64,000 nucleotides of DNA, from contig CACKCM010000001.1 of the NCBI GenBank assembly GCA_902598735.1, forward strand, positions 1-64,000, written 5' to 3'. Of this stretch, positions 1 to 9,418 are shown in pieces. Below the pieces are notes generated by a model. It worked only from the letters and a program-made list of their open reading frames with translations, did not search any database and had not been told where the DNA came from. Within the stretch, counting starts at the first letter, position 1. Every line of letters starts with the position of its first letter. The position numbers and the translations under genes are program-made. Source of the DNA: an uncultured Pelagibacteraceae bacterium (GTDB lineage Bacteria > Pseudomonadota > Alphaproteobacteria > Pelagibacterales > Pelagibacteraceae).

Positions 1-1
1 G

Positions 2-2218
2 ATTGCTGTTGCCGATGGAATTAAAAAGAAAATTAAAGAGCTGAGACCTAGTTTGCCTCCGAATACAACTTTAGAAGTTTCATTTGATAGAAGTAATTAT
101 ATTAAAGTTGCAATTAAAGAAGTTTATAAAACTCTTTTTATTGCTTTAATTTTAGTAACTATAATTATTTATCTTTTTTTGGGAAATATAAGAGCCCTTG
201 TGGTTCCTTTGGTAGCTTTACCTGTCTCATTAATTTCAACTTTTTTAGCAATTTATATTTTTGATTTTTCAATCAATCTCTTTACTCTTATGGCTTTAGT
301 ATTAGCTATTGGAATTGTTGTAGATGATGCGATTGTAATGTTAGAAAATATTGTTAGAAGAATAGAGTTAGGAGATACCCCTCTTGTTGCAGCGTTTAAA
401 GGAGCTAAGCAAGTTTCATTCGCAATAATTGCTACAACGGTCGTTTTGGTTGCTGTCTTTGTCCCTTTAATTTTTATTAAAGGAATTACAGGGGTGCTAT
501 TTACACAAACTGCAATCACGCTTGCAGCCGCTGTCATTATATCGAGTTTTGTTGCTTTATCTCTGAGCCCAATGTTGGCCAGTAAGTTCTTAAGGCAAAA
601 TATGAATAAGTCAAAAATAGTTTTAAAGTTTGAGAAATTTTTGAAAAATTTAACTCATTTATATAAAGTTTCTTTACTAGGTTGGATTAAAAAAAAAACA
701 ACGATATCAATCTTTTTATTAGCCACATTAGCTCTAACTTTATTTTTTTTCAATTTTACAAAAAAAGAATTAATTGCTCCTGAAGATAGAGGGGCGTTCT
801 TTGTAATCGTAAAAGCGCCTCAAGGTTCCGGCTTTAATTTTACGAAAGATAGAGCTGAGGAAATTGAAGGTCTTTTATTACCTAATGTAGGTAAAGGTGA
901 ATACAGAAAATTAATTATGAGAGTGCCAGGGTTTGGCAAATCTGCAAAACAAGTAAATAGTGGTTTTATTATTGTGCTACTTGAACCTTGGAAAAAAAGA
1001 GATCGTCACGGTGTTCAAATAATGCGAGAGTCTTTTGGGAAAATTTCAAAAGTACCGGGTGTATTAGCTTTTCCAATTATGCCTCAAGGAATAAGAACAG
1101 GAGGAATTGAGAGCCCTGTGCAATTTGTTATTTTAGGAAATACATATAATCAACTTGTTGAATGGAAAGAAATCATTAAAAAAGAGGCAAGAAAAAATCC
1201 AGGACTCACTTCGATAGAAGATGACTTCGATCTAAACAAACCTCAATTAAATGTTAAAATTGATCAAAAGAAAGCTGCTGACCTTGGAGTTTCAACGGAA
1301 GATATAGGTAAAACCATTGAAACAATTTTTGGATCAAGAAGAGTTACAAATTTTACTAGAGACGGTAAAGAATACTCTATTATTCTCCAAGGAGATATTA
1401 AAGATAGACAGGAGCCTGATAGCATAAGTAAAGTTTTTGTTAGATCAAAGAACAATAATAAACTTGTATCGATCTCTAATCTAGTCGCATATGATGAGGA
1501 AGGTCAATCACCTTTCCTTGCAAGATATAATAGGCAAAAGGCTGTAACTATTTCAGCAAGATTAGTTGGTGACTATTCACTGGATGAAGCACTTAAATTT
1601 TTAGTTGGAGTAGTTGAGCAAAATACTCCTCAAGCCAAAATAGCTTACAAGGGTGAAAGTGAGGAATATAAAAAGACTAACACTGAATTATATGTAATTT
1701 TTGCTCTTGCTTTAATAACTGCTTATCTTGCAATGAGCGCACAGTTTGAAAGTTGGAAACATCCATTTACAATAATGTTAACTGTTCCAATGGCTATACT
1801 TGGTGGTTTATTGGGTTTACTAGTGGTCGGTTCATCTTTAAACGTTTATAGTCAAATAGCTCTTATAATACTCATAGGGCTGTCCGCAAAAAATGGAATT
1901 CTAATTGTTGAATTTGCAAATCAGTTAAGAAAAGAAGGTAAAAATTTAGAAGTTGCAGTATTTGAAGCAGCAGCAATTAGATTAAGACCTATACTTATGA
2001 CAAGTTTATCTACGATCATAGGAGTCTTGCCTTTAATCCTTGGAACAGGCCCGGGTGCAGCAAGTAGACTTACGGTAGGGATAACAATTTTTGGTGGAAT
2101 GCTTTTTTCTACCTTCTTTACACTTTATGTAATTCCCACTATTTATACAATTGTTGGAAAGAATACTAAAAGAATTGATGCTGTTGAGATTGATCTGAAT
2201 AAGCAACTTAAAAAATAA
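2..2218 (+). CDS. RND-family multidrug efflux permease (5' end outside window)
   Basis: Inner-membrane proton-driven exporter of the HAE1/AcrB type, which works with a periplasmic adaptor and an outer-membrane channel. The frame is open from base 2, so the N-terminal part lies upstream; about 738 of the usual 1000-1050 residues are present. Visible are the TM4 proton-relay motif with its paired aspartates (GIVVDDAIVMLENIV), a long periplasmic loop, and the TM10 region with the conserved lysine (LIGLSAKNGILIVEFANQ). The last 11 bases overlap the end of the convergent lipoprotein gene on the other strand. Substrate cannot be told from sequence. The family call is secure. Confidence 0.93.
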   Translation: MAVADGIKKKIKELRPSLPPNTTLEVSFDRSNYIKVAIKEVYKTLFIALILVTIIIYLFLGNIRALVVPLVALPVSLISTFLAIYIFDFSINLFTLMALVLAIGIVVDDAIVMLENIVRRIELGDTPLVAAFKGAKQVSFAIIATTVVLVAVFVPLIFIKGITGVLFTQTAITLAAAVIISSFVALSLSPMLASKFLRQNMNKSKIVLKFEKFLKNLTHLYKVSLLGWIKKKTTISIFLLATLALTLFFFNFTKKELIAPEDRGAFFVIVKAPQGSGFNFTKDRAEEIEGLLLPNVGKGEYRKLIMRVPGFGKSAKQVNSGFIIVLLEPWKKRDRHGVQIMRESFGKISKVPGVLAFPIMPQGIRTGGIESPVQFVILGNTYNQLVEWKEIIKKEARKNPGLTSIEDDFDLNKPQLNVKIDQKKAADLGVSTEDIGKTIETIFGSRRVTNFTRDGKEYSIILQGDIKDRQEPDSISKVFVRSKNNNKLVSISNLVAYDEEGQSPFLARYNRQKAVTISARLVGDYSLDEALKFLVGVVEQNTPQAKIAYKGESEEYKKTNTELYVIFALALITAYLAMSAQFESWKHPFTIMLTVPMAILGGLLGLLVVGSSLNVYSQIALIILIGLSAKNGILIVEFANQLRKEGKNLEVAVFEAAAIRLRPILMTSLSTIIGVLPLILGTGPGAASRLTVGITIFGGMLFSTFFTLYVIPTIYTIVGKNTKRIDAVEIDLNKQLKK

Positions 2219-2801
2219 TATACTTATTTTTATCTAAATTTTTCCTACAAAGTGTTAATTGTTTTCTATATTTATTTGCCATATCCTTAACTGATTTTGC
2301 ATAGATAATAGCTTTCTTGTCTTTTGAATAATTTTTATAATCACCCCAGCCTTTATAATATGCTAAATACTGCTTATATGGATCCTTCTTAGAAATTTTT
2401 AAAATCTTATTAGTTTTATGAATATACCAACCAATAAAATCAACGGAGTCTTTAAATCTTGCTCTTGTTGCTAATGGGCTATTTGTTTCTCGTTTATATT
2501 GTTCCCATGTTCCTTTTACTGCTTGTGAGTAACCAAATGAACTTGAAGGTCTTTTGAAAGGAATAACTTTAAATAATTTTTTTCGGGGTGGCTTAGCCAA
2601 CCAATTGAAATCACTTTCTTTTTTGACAAAGGCTAATTGTAAATGAATAGGTGCTCCCCATCTTTCATACGAGGCTTTTGCATGTTTATACCAAAGATAT
2701 CTTTCCTCAAAAATTGCACAACTATTTTGCGTATTTTTTGGAATCGAGGAGCATGCGCTAAGAATAAATAAAATTAATATAATTTTTTTAAAATGAATCA
2801 C
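2208..2801 (-). CDS. Lytic-transglycosylase-like (SLT domain) lipoprotein
   Basis: A 197-residue predicted lipoprotein: a short hydrophobic signal ends in a lipobox with Cys at about residue 17 (ILSACSS). The core resembles the SLT lysozyme-like fold. A candidate catalytic Glu lies near residue 62 (FVKKESDF), followed by a GYSQAVKGTWEQY segment like the GYAQ motif of soluble lytic transglycosylases. It probably cleaves peptidoglycan glycan strands at the outer membrane. Its 3' end overlaps the end of the convergent RND gene by 11 bp. Assignment rests on motifs only; a structural non-enzymatic role is possible. Confidence 0.72.
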   Translation of the reverse strand: MIHFKKIILILFILSACSSIPKNTQNSCAIFEERYLWYKHAKASYERWGAPIHLQLAFVKKESDFNWLAKPPRKKLFKVIPFKRPSSSFGYSQAVKGTWEQYKRETNSPLATRARFKDSVDFIGWYIHKTNKILKISKKDPYKQYLAYYKGWGDYKNYSKDKKAIIYAKSVKDMANKYRKQLTLCRKNLDKNKYIIF

Positions 2802-2821
2802 TTACTAATTTATACTAGAAA

Positions 2822-3325
2822 TTAATTTAGCTTTCTCCACTTTTCTGGCATCATAAAAGATCCTTCCCATACGCCGAGCTTATTTTCTTTTGCGTAAGCC
2901 TCATCTCTCAAATAATCCTTTGAATATCTTTTATACGCTACTGCATTACCGTTCCTTACCATCCATTTGTTAAGGTTAATTTTATCTTTATAACAAGTGG
3001 CTAAAAATCTTTTGTACCTATCTTTTGATGAAGTTATACATTTTATTTTTGAATAATTAATTTTATCTATTAATTTTTTTTTTGCTATGACGCCACATGA
3101 ATAATTTTTATTAAATTCAAAACCAATTATTGCTGAAATTTTTAAAAATGGTTTTTTACATTGTTGTTTAATTTCTGGGGCATCAATCCCTTCCAGCCTT
3201 ATTTTTTTATTATTTATATGCACAGTGTCGCCATCAATTATTTTTGGTACTCCATAAATTTCTGTACTGTTTAATGTTTGGGCTAAGAAAAACGTTATAA
3301 TTAATATTAAAGATGTTTTTGCCAT
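2822..3325 (-). CDS. Secreted thermonuclease-like (SNase, OB-fold) protein
   Basis: A 167-residue protein with an N-terminal signal peptide and a staphylococcal-nuclease domain. The typical entry motif KIIDGDTVHINNKKIRLEGIDAPE supplies the Asp, Arg and acidic residues of the Ca2+/active site; a second catalytic Arg may be in KDRYKRFLATCY. Four Cys suggest disulfides in the periplasm. It probably degrades DNA or RNA outside the cytoplasm, for phosphate or nucleotide scavenging or cell-envelope hygiene. The start overlaps the end of the upstream VanZ-like gene by 19 bp, so the two are probably co-transcribed. Confidence 0.82.
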   Translation of the reverse strand: MAKTSLILIITFFLAQTLNSTEIYGVPKIIDGDTVHINNKKIRLEGIDAPEIKQQCKKPFLKISAIIGFEFNKNYSCGVIAKKKLIDKINYSKIKCITSSKDRYKRFLATCYKDKINLNKWMVRNGNAVAYKRYSKDYLRDEAYAKENKLGVWEGSFMMPEKWRKLN

Positions 3326-3702
3326 TTTATAAAATAATTAATTAATAAAATTATAACTACTCCAGTAAAATTAGCTATTAAATCATACAATTCAAAAGCC
3401 CTATTAGGAACTATTAAGTGAAAAATTTCTAATATGCAGGAAATAAATAGAATAAATAGATAATTAGTAAAAATATTTTTAATTCTTAATCTGACTATTA
3501 TTACTAATACAGTAATATAAGAAAAAAAAATTAAATGGTTTATAGATGTTCCAATTGGATAGGTTATTAAATTTGGTTGTTGCCCTAAGTCGCCATATAA
3601 AAAATATCCTATTAAACTTCCAGGAAATAAATACAGAATAAGTAAAACTAATAACGAAAAATAGTAAACATATTCTGTTAATTTAAATATAGTATTTTTC
3701 AT
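3307..3702 (-). CDS. VanZ-like small integral membrane protein
   Basis: A 131-residue protein with about four hydrophobic segments and a C-terminal half (EIFHLIVPNRAFELYDLIANFTG) matching the VanZ-like pattern, in which an acidic and an Arg residue precede a D-x-x-x-N motif. VanZ homologues are poorly understood; some alter teicoplanin sensitivity in Gram-positive bacteria. No enzymatic function can be assigned here. It is the first gene of a minus-strand pair with the nuclease, diverging from gpmA over a 40-bp gap that must hold both promoters. Confidence 0.6.
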   Translation of the reverse strand: MKNTIFKLTEYVYYFSLLVLLILYLFPGSLIGYFLYGDLGQQPNLITYPIGTSINHLIFFSYITVLVIIVRLRIKNIFTNYLFILFISCILEIFHLIVPNRAFELYDLIANFTGVVIILLINYFIKWQKHL

Positions 3703-3742
3703 TAATGATTAAATATAGTACATAATAGCTATTTTAACTATT

Positions 3743-4462
3743 ATGACTAAATTAATTCTCACAAGACATGGACAAAGTGTTTGGAATGCAGAAAATAGGT
3801 TTACAGGTTGGGTAGATGTAGATCTTTCAGAAAAAGGGGTCCTGGAAGCAGAAAAATCAGGTCAGATTATAAAAGATTTAAACATTAACATAGATATCTC
3901 TTATACGTCGTGTTTAAAAAGGGCGATTAAAACTCTAACAACTATTCTTAAAAAAAATAACCTAGAACTTAAATTCAATACTGCTTGGCAACTTAATGAA
4001 AGGCACTATGGATCTTTAACGGGTTTAAACAAAGAAGAAACAAAGAATAAAATTGGTGAATTACAATTTAAAAAGTACAGGAGATCCTGGGATGTATCTC
4101 CTCCTCCAATGGAGGAAAAAAGTGAATACCTAAATTTATTTAGTCCACTGAATGCTAGTATACCTGTGGGAATGACCCCATCTACTGAATCCTTAAAAAG
4201 TACATATGACAGGGTTGTACCTTTTTATGAAGATGAAATTAAGAAAAATCTTTTAAAAAATAATAATATTTTAATTTCAGCTCATGGAAACTCTATAAGA
4301 GCTTTATGTAAATATTTATTTAATATTTCGGATACAAAAATAAATGAATTGGAAATACCAACAGGTAATCCACTGTTAATTGAATTTGGTGATAATTTAA
4401 AAATTGAAAAATATTATTATTTAGACAAGTCCAGAGCTAGGGATATAATTTTTAATCAATAA
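3743..4462 (+). CDS. gpmA: 2,3-bisphosphoglycerate-dependent phosphoglycerate mutase
   Basis: Interconverts 3- and 2-phosphoglycerate in glycolysis/gluconeogenesis in the cytoplasm. The histidine-phosphatase signature LTRHGQSVWNAENRFTGW is at residues 6-23 with phospho-acceptor His9. The LNERHYGSLTGLNK segment and the second catalytic His (ISAHGNSIRAL) are present. Length of 239 residues is near the family norm of 230-250. The start is the first ATG after the short divergent intergenic region. The 3' end overlaps the end of murU on the opposite strand by 11 bp. Confidence 0.95.
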   Translation: MTKLILTRHGQSVWNAENRFTGWVDVDLSEKGVLEAEKSGQIIKDLNINIDISYTSCLKRAIKTLTTILKKNNLELKFNTAWQLNERHYGSLTGLNKEETKNKIGELQFKKYRRSWDVSPPPMEEKSEYLNLFSPLNASIPVGMTPSTESLKSTYDRVVPFYEDEIKKNLLKNNNILISAHGNSIRALCKYLFNISDTKINELEIPTGNPLLIEFGDNLKIEKYYYLDKSRARDIIFNQ

Positions 4463-5149
4463 TATTAAGACTTTGAATTTTCTTATACATATCAAAAGTG
4501 TTTAAGTGGTAAAATTTTTGATTACTTTCTAAGCCCAGTAAGTTTTTATCTTTTATTAATTTATTCCATACTTTATTCATTGAAAAAACTTCTGATTTTT
4601 CATTCGTGAAAAGACTTCTGTTAATAATTTGCAATCCAGTAAAAATAAATTGATTTTTACTATCCTTAGAAATTTTTTCATTATTTAAATTAAAATCTCC
4701 TTTAAAGGAAGGATCAATTGATAATTTCTTGTTCACTAAAAGCAATGTCGGTTTATTATTCTTTAAATAAACAGCCTCTAAACTCTTTAATTCTGCTAGA
4801 TAGTGCTTACTCCAAACAGTATCTGGATTAATTACAAAAAAGGATTGTCACCAAAATTTTGTGTACCTTTAAGTACGCCTCCGCCTGTGTCTAATAATAA
4901 ATTTTCTTCATTTGAAATTGTAATCTTAACTTTAAATTTCTCTCTATTAATAAATGATTTAATCTGATCAGGAAGATAATGAACATTAATACTTATTTCT
5001 TGCACACCATGACTGATCAATAAATTTATCGCTCTTTCTAATAATGTATAATTATTTATTTCTAATAGTGGTTTAGGAGTTTTTAGTGTCAAAGGCTGCA
5101 TTCTTTTTCCTAACCCTGCTGCTAAAATCATTCCATATTTAATATTCAT
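4452..5149 (-). pseudogene. murU: N-acetylmuramate-1-phosphate uridylyltransferase, frameshifted
   Basis: MurU makes UDP-MurNAc from MurNAc-1-phosphate in the cell-wall recycling bypass. The first 105 codons carry the nucleotidyltransferase signature (MILAAGLGKRMQPLTLKTPK, then LLLDTGGGVL). They run into a TAA at 4832-4834 just after a run of six T on the coding strand (plus-strand A-run 4836-4841). Adding one T restores an uninterrupted frame reading FVINPDTVWSKHYLAELK and continuing to the stop at 4452, giving about 232 residues, the normal length. So a single-base deletion in a homopolymer splits an otherwise intact gene. It may be a sequencing or assembly error, a recent mutation, or a slippage site. 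It follows amgK with a 4-bp overlap. Confidence 0.85.
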
Positions 5150-6114
5150 ATTTTATTTAATTTTTTAAGTTTTTTAATAGACATGTGTTTATAAAATAAT
5201 AATTTTAAATTTTTGAGTGCTGGGTTTTGTAATCTTTTTTCTATGAGCGTCCATGTGTGAGGTAAAAATTTAAGATAATGATTTTTGTTATCTCTTTTGT
5301 ATAAACGCACGAATATTCCTAATATTTTTAGATTTCTTTGTACTGACAAAATATCAAAGTCATTTTTTAATTTTTGTATATGATCGTTTTTAAGTTTTGA
5401 ATTCTTATGGTAAAAATCTAATAGTTTATTTTGTAATTGACTCGGTAATTTTATTCTTACGTCGTCAATTAAAGATGCAATATCATACAAAGGATTTCCA
5501 ATAATTGCATCCTGGCTATCAATTATTCCTAATTTGTTTTTATTAATCATTACATTTGAAATATGAAAATCTCTATGTACGAATGTATTATTTTTGAAAT
5601 TTAATTTTTTATATATTTTATTTAATTCAGATCTAAGAATTTTTTTAATCTTACTAATTTTTTTGTTTTTGAGAGCATAGTTTAAGTACCAATCAAAAAA
5701 CAAATCAGATTCTTTGTGTAGATTTGATAATGTATAATTTGGTATTTTAATTTTTAGCTTTTCAAATTTATAAAGTTTTTTTACTTTTATTTTTTGCATC
5801 TTAATTAATAATTTTATTAATGATTTATAGCTATTAAGTTTATTTTTTTTTGAAATTAAGTGATCGTAGAAGGATTTTTCGCCTAAATCAGATATTTCGA
5901 TCATATCGTTTTTATAATGATTGCTTATTAATTTTGGAGCATTAATCCTGTTGTGGTTAAGAATATTATTTATCACCACATATACTGCAAGATTTTTAAA
6001 TTTTTCTTTTTTAGCAGAGACAATGATTGAGGTTTTGTTATTTTTTTTTAATCTATAAAATTCTCTAAATGAAGCATCTCCTGAAATTTTTTTCAATTTA
6101 TATTTCATTTCCAA
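5146..6114 (-). CDS. amgK: N-acetylmuramate/N-acetylglucosamine anomeric kinase (aminoglycoside-phosphotransferase fold)
   Basis: Phosphorylates recovered MurNAc at C1, the step before MurU. A 322-residue APH-like kinase: N-terminal GDASFREFYRL glycine-rich nucleotide loop, catalytic loop FVHRDFHISNVMI, and metal-binding GIIDSQDAIIGNPLYDIASL, all as in AmgK. The gene sits in the typical alphaproteobacterial order tsaE-amgK-murU, overlapping tsaE by 17 bp upstream and murU by 4 bp downstream, so it is translationally coupled. The start could also be the ATG two codons later. Context and motifs together make AmgK more likely than a generic phosphotransferase. Confidence 0.85.
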   Translation of the reverse strand: MEMKYKLKKISGDASFREFYRLKKNNKTSIIVSAKKEKFKNLAVYVVINNILNHNRINAPKLISNHYKNDMIEISDLGEKSFYDHLISKKNKLNSYKSLIKLLIKMQKIKVKKLYKFEKLKIKIPNYTLSNLHKESDLFFDWYLNYALKNKKISKIKKILRSELNKIYKKLNFKNNTFVHRDFHISNVMINKNKLGIIDSQDAIIGNPLYDIASLIDDVRIKLPSQLQNKLLDFYHKNSKLKNDHIQKLKNDFDILSVQRNLKILGIFVRLYKRDNKNHYLKFLPHTWTLIEKRLQNPALKNLKLLFYKHMSIKKLKKLNKI

Positions 6115-6550
6115 AATCTTTCCATTTGTTTACCCCGTTTATTTTCATTTTTCTTTCCTTATCATTTTCTCCGTACTCTAAATGAATTTTTAATTTATTG
6201 GTCAATGGTGTTTTAATTAAGTCTGGCCATTCTATAATTTTAATTGTTTTTTCATTCTCTAAAAAAATACCAAGATGATCTAATTCATTAGCTTTTTTAA
6301 TTCGATAAAGATCATAATGCATAATCTTAAGATCTTTAATTTCATATTCATAAAGTAAGTTAAATGTAGGACTCAACACTTCTGTTTCTTTAAGTCCTTT
6401 TTGATTTTGTAAGTTATTAATTATAAATCTTGTGAATGTAGTCTTCCCTACACCGATTTCACCAATTAAGAAAATGCAATCTCCATTTTCTAACTTTTTT
6501 GAAATTGATTTAGATATTAGATTTAAATGTTCTAAAGATTTAACAATCAT
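6098..6550 (-). CDS. tsaE: tRNA threonylcarbamoyladenosine biosynthesis ATPase TsaE
   Basis: ATPase of the TsaB-TsaD-TsaE complex that makes t6A37 in ANN-decoding tRNAs. 150 residues, with the P-loop IGEIGVGKTTFTRFI near residues 29-43, the SPTFNLLYEYE segment and the HYDLYRIKKANELDHLG motif characteristic of TsaE. Its partner TsaB is encoded at about 50.4-50.8 kb in this window. The start is 9 bp from the stop of ahcY on the same strand; upstream gene and downstream amgK are the usual alphaproteobacterial neighbours. Confidence 0.93.
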   Translation of the reverse strand: MIVKSLEHLNLISKSISKKLENGDCIFLIGEIGVGKTTFTRFIINNLQNQKGLKETEVLSPTFNLLYEYEIKDLKIMHYDLYRIKKANELDHLGIFLENEKTIKIIEWPDLIKTPLTNKLKIHLEYGENDKERKMKINGVNKWKDFGNEI

Positions 6551-6559
6551 TGGCTACTG

Positions 6560-7849
6560 TTAGTAGCGATAAGTATCTGGTTTAAATGGTCCTGATGGTT
6601 TAACGCTAATATAATCGGCTTGCTCTTTTGACATTTTTGTTAATTTAGCTCCTACTTTTTCTAAATGAAGCATTGCAACCTTTTCATCAAGATGTTTAGG
6701 AAGTACATAAACTTTTTTCTCATATTTATTTGAATTATTCCATAATTCAATTTGAGCAATAACTTGATTTGTGAATGAAGCACTCATCACAAAACTAGGA
6801 TGCCCTGTAGCACATCCTAAATTTACTAATCTTCCTTCAGCTAAAAGTATAATCCTTTTTTTACTAGGCAATTCAATTTCATGAACTTGTGGTTTTATTT
6901 CGTCCCACTTATAATTTTTTAATGCTTCAACTTGAATTTCGTTGTCAAAATGACCAATGTTACAAAGTATTGCTCTATCTTTCATATTTCTCATGTGATC
7001 TGCTGTGACTATATCTTTATTTCCTGTAGCGGTTACAACTATATCAGCGTCTTTAATAGCTTCATCCATAACAACAACTTCGTAGCCTTCCATAGCAGCT
7101 TGTAAAGCGCATATAGGGTCTGTCTCAGTAACCATAACTCTTGCACCTGCTTGACGTAATGAAGCTGCGCTTCCTTTACCAACATCCCCAAATCCAGCTA
7201 CGATAGCTACTTTACCTGACATCATAATATCAGTAGCTCTTTTTATCCCATCTACTAAACTTTCTCTACAACCATAGAGGTTATCAAATTTAGATTTTGT
7301 AACTGAGTCATTTACATTTATTGCTGGGATTAATAATTCTTTATTAGACTCCATTTTTTTAAGTGCTAAAACTCCAGTTGTAGTTTCTTCTGAAACTCCT
7401 TTTACATCTTTTAATAAATTTTTATATTCTTTGTGCATTAAGGCGGTAAGATCACCACCATCATCTAAAATCATATTTGGTTTCCAATCTTTCTTTCCTT
7501 CAATGGTTTGTTTAACACACCACCAGTACTCTTCTTCAGTCTCACCTTTCCAAGCAAATACAGGGATCCCTGCTTTGGCTATTGCTGCTGCTGCATGATC
7601 TTGCGTAGAGAATATGTTACAAGATGACCATCTCACCTCTGCTCCTAACTCGACTAGAGTTTCAATTAAAACTGCGGTTTGAATTGTCATGTGAAGACAA
7701 CCTAGGATTTTTGCACCCTTTAAAGGTTTTTTACCTTTATATTCTTTTCTTAAAGCCATAAGTCCTGGCATTTCTGTTTCCGCTAAAGAAATTTCTTTTC
7801 TACCAAAATCAGCCTGGCTAATATCTTTTACTTTATAATCCTGAGCCAT
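6560..7849 (-). CDS. ahcY: S-adenosyl-L-homocysteine hydrolase
   Basis: Hydrolyses SAH to adenosine and homocysteine, relieving product inhibition of methyltransferases. I chose the ATG at 7849 because [20 protein letters not shown] is the standard N-terminus; a longer reading with 13 extra residues to 7888 has no family support. The product is 429 residues. The NAD-binding loop [16 protein letters not shown] and the substrate residues in [16 protein letters not shown] and [15 protein letters not shown] are intact; the C-terminal PDTYRY is canonical. It follows chvG by 48 bp on the same strand. metK at 44.5-45.7 kb supplies the same cycle. Confidence 0.97.
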   Translation of the reverse strand: MAQDYKVKDISQADFGRKEISLAETEMPGLMALRKEYKGKKPLKGAKILGCLHMTIQTAVLIETLVELGAEVRWSSCNIFSTQDHAAAAIAKAGIPVFAWKGETEEEYWWCVKQTIEGKKDWKPNMILDDGGDLTALMHKEYKNLLKDVKGVSEETTTGVLALKKMESNKELLIPAINVNDSVTKSKFDNLYGCRESLVDGIKRATDIMMSGKVAIVAGFGDVGKGSAASLRQAGARVMVTETDPICALQAAMEGYEVVVMDEAIKDADIVVTATGNKDIVTADHMRNMKDRAILCNIGHFDNEIQVEALKNYKWDEIKPQVHEIELPSKKRIILLAEGRLVNLGCATGHPSFVMSASFTNQVIAQIELWNNSNKYEKKVYVLPKHLDEKVAMLHLEKVGAKLTKMSKEQADYISVKPSGPFKPDTYRY

Positions 7850-7897
7850 ATTGAAAAAGTTATTATCAACATAAATAAACCATAGCAAGAAATAATG

Positions 7898-9418
7898 TTA
7901 GGACAATTTAGGAAGTAAAACCTCAACCTGTGCTCCTTTTGTATTAATCCTATTAGAAGCTGCTATTGTGCCTTTGTGTAATTGAACAATATTTTTTACA
8001 ATATTTAAGCCTAAGCCAGAATGTTTTCCGAAACTCGTGGGCCTATTGCTATAAAAACGCTTAAAAATTTTCTGAGGGGATGTTTCAGCAAAACCAGGTC
8101 CCTCATCTTTTATTGCTAGTAATAGATTGCTTGATGTTTCTTCAAGGCTAATTTCAATTTTTTGATTATTCTCACTAAAGGAAATAGAGTTATCTAATAG
8201 GTTTGCAATAACTTGTTCTAATCTGTTGCTTATACCAAATATAAAATATCCATTTTTATTTTTTATTTTATTTATAACTTTTATCTCAATTTTTTTATTT
8301 TGGTTAATAAGATCTTGATTAAAATCTTCTACTACACCATTTATAATTTCAACCAAATTAATCTTACTCATTTTCTCACGAGACAAAGATGCTTCATCTT
8401 TAAGCATTTGAGTATAATCAGTTATTAATCTCTCTATTCGTTCAACATCATGATTTATTATTTTAAGAAGTTTTTCACCCTCATTTTTTTCAGTAGTTTT
8501 ATCTAAAAGTTCTGAAGCACTTTTTAAAGATGCTAGTGGATTTCTAATTTCATGAGCTAAATCATTTGAAAATGTTTCCGCTCTATTGGTTCGTTGTTGC
8601 AATTCTTTGGTCATTTCATCAATTGATTGAGTTAATTTTCCAATTTCATCGTTTCTCACAAAAACTTTGTTTATATCAATGGTCTGGTTCGATTTTTTTT
8701 TAATTCCATCACTAAATTTAACCAGCAAACCAATCGGTTTTAAAATATATTTATTTAAAAATAGAGAAAAAATTAAAATAACGATCACAACAGCGAGCAT
8801 AGTTCTTATGATAAAAGCTTTTCTCTCTTTAACAGCAGTGGTGATATCATTTGCTAGTTCAGATACAACTATGTATCCAATGTCATTGTTTTGAAATTTT
8901 ATTTTACTAAGTGTGCTTACAAAAAAATTATTTTTTTTATCATTTGTAAGTGTCATTATTTCATCGTTATATTTATTTGTAATTATATCCTTAATTTCAT
9001 CTTTTTGTTCCTCTTCAAGCCTTTCTTCAATCTCTGGCGTAATTGTTTCAGTTCCTAAAGCTTCTTCAAAAATTATGTCTGATCCTGTAAAAACACTTTG
9101 ATCCAAATCTAAAATATTTGTATCACCAATAAGATTTCCAGATAAATCATAAAATTGCACACGATCTAAGCTTTGAAATAAAAATCTAGTGGAGAGTAAG
9201 AAATCTCTAATTCCCTCTTTTGTGTATTTTATATTAAGTCTTTCAAGATTTTCTTTAGTATTATTAATAACAATTTTGTGGTTATCTGATCTTTCTTTAA
9301 CTAACGTTGGCTGGATTGCTTCAAGGTATATAATTGTAAAAAGTCCTAAGACAGAAAAGACTGTAAGATTAATTATTAAAAACTTCTTTAGAATAGAAGC
9401 TGATTTTTTTTGTTTCAT
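7898..9418 (-). CDS. chvG: Sensor histidine kinase, ChvG/ExoS type
   Basis: Membrane sensor kinase of 506 residues. A TM helix near residues 11-33, a periplasmic region of about 170 residues with a Glu-rich loop, and a second TM near 205-227 are followed by HAMP, HisKA (phospho-His in DLAHEIRNPLASL) and an HATPase_c domain with N, G1 and G2 boxes (NLLDNSISFS, DEGPGF, GLGLNIVKNIV). Its partner chvI lies directly upstream with a 1-base TAATG overlap, and ahcY lies downstream. ChvG homologues in other Alphaproteobacteria sense acid or envelope stress and control envelope genes; the signal here is unknown. Confidence 0.9.
   Translation of the reverse strand: MKQKKSASILKKFLIINLTVFSVLGLFTIIYLEAIQPTLVKERSDNHKIVINNTKENLERLNIKYTKEGIRDFLLSTRFLFQSLDRVQFYDLSGNLIGDTNILDLDQSVFTGSDIIFEEALGTETITPEIEERLEEEQKDEIKDIITNKYNDEIMTLTNDKKNNFFVSTLSKIKFQNNDIGYIVVSELANDITTAVKERKAFIIRTMLAVVIVILIFSLFLNKYILKPIGLLVKFSDGIKKKSNQTIDINKVFVRNDEIGKLTQSIDEMTKELQQRTNRAETFSNDLAHEIRNPLASLKSASELLDKTTEKNEGEKLLKIINHDVERIERLITDYTQMLKDEASLSREKMSKINLVEIINGVVEDFNQDLINQNKKIEIKVINKIKNKNGYFIFGISNRLEQVIANLLDNSISFSENNQKIEISLEETSSNLLLAIKDEGPGFAETSPQKIFKRFYSNRPTSFGKHSGLGLNIVKNIVQLHKGTIAASNRINTKGAQVEVLLPKLS

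Noticed and set aside
7850-7888. A 13-residue N-terminal extension of AhcY.
   Set aside because: The family start MAQDY is at 7849, and the extension has no homologous counterpart.
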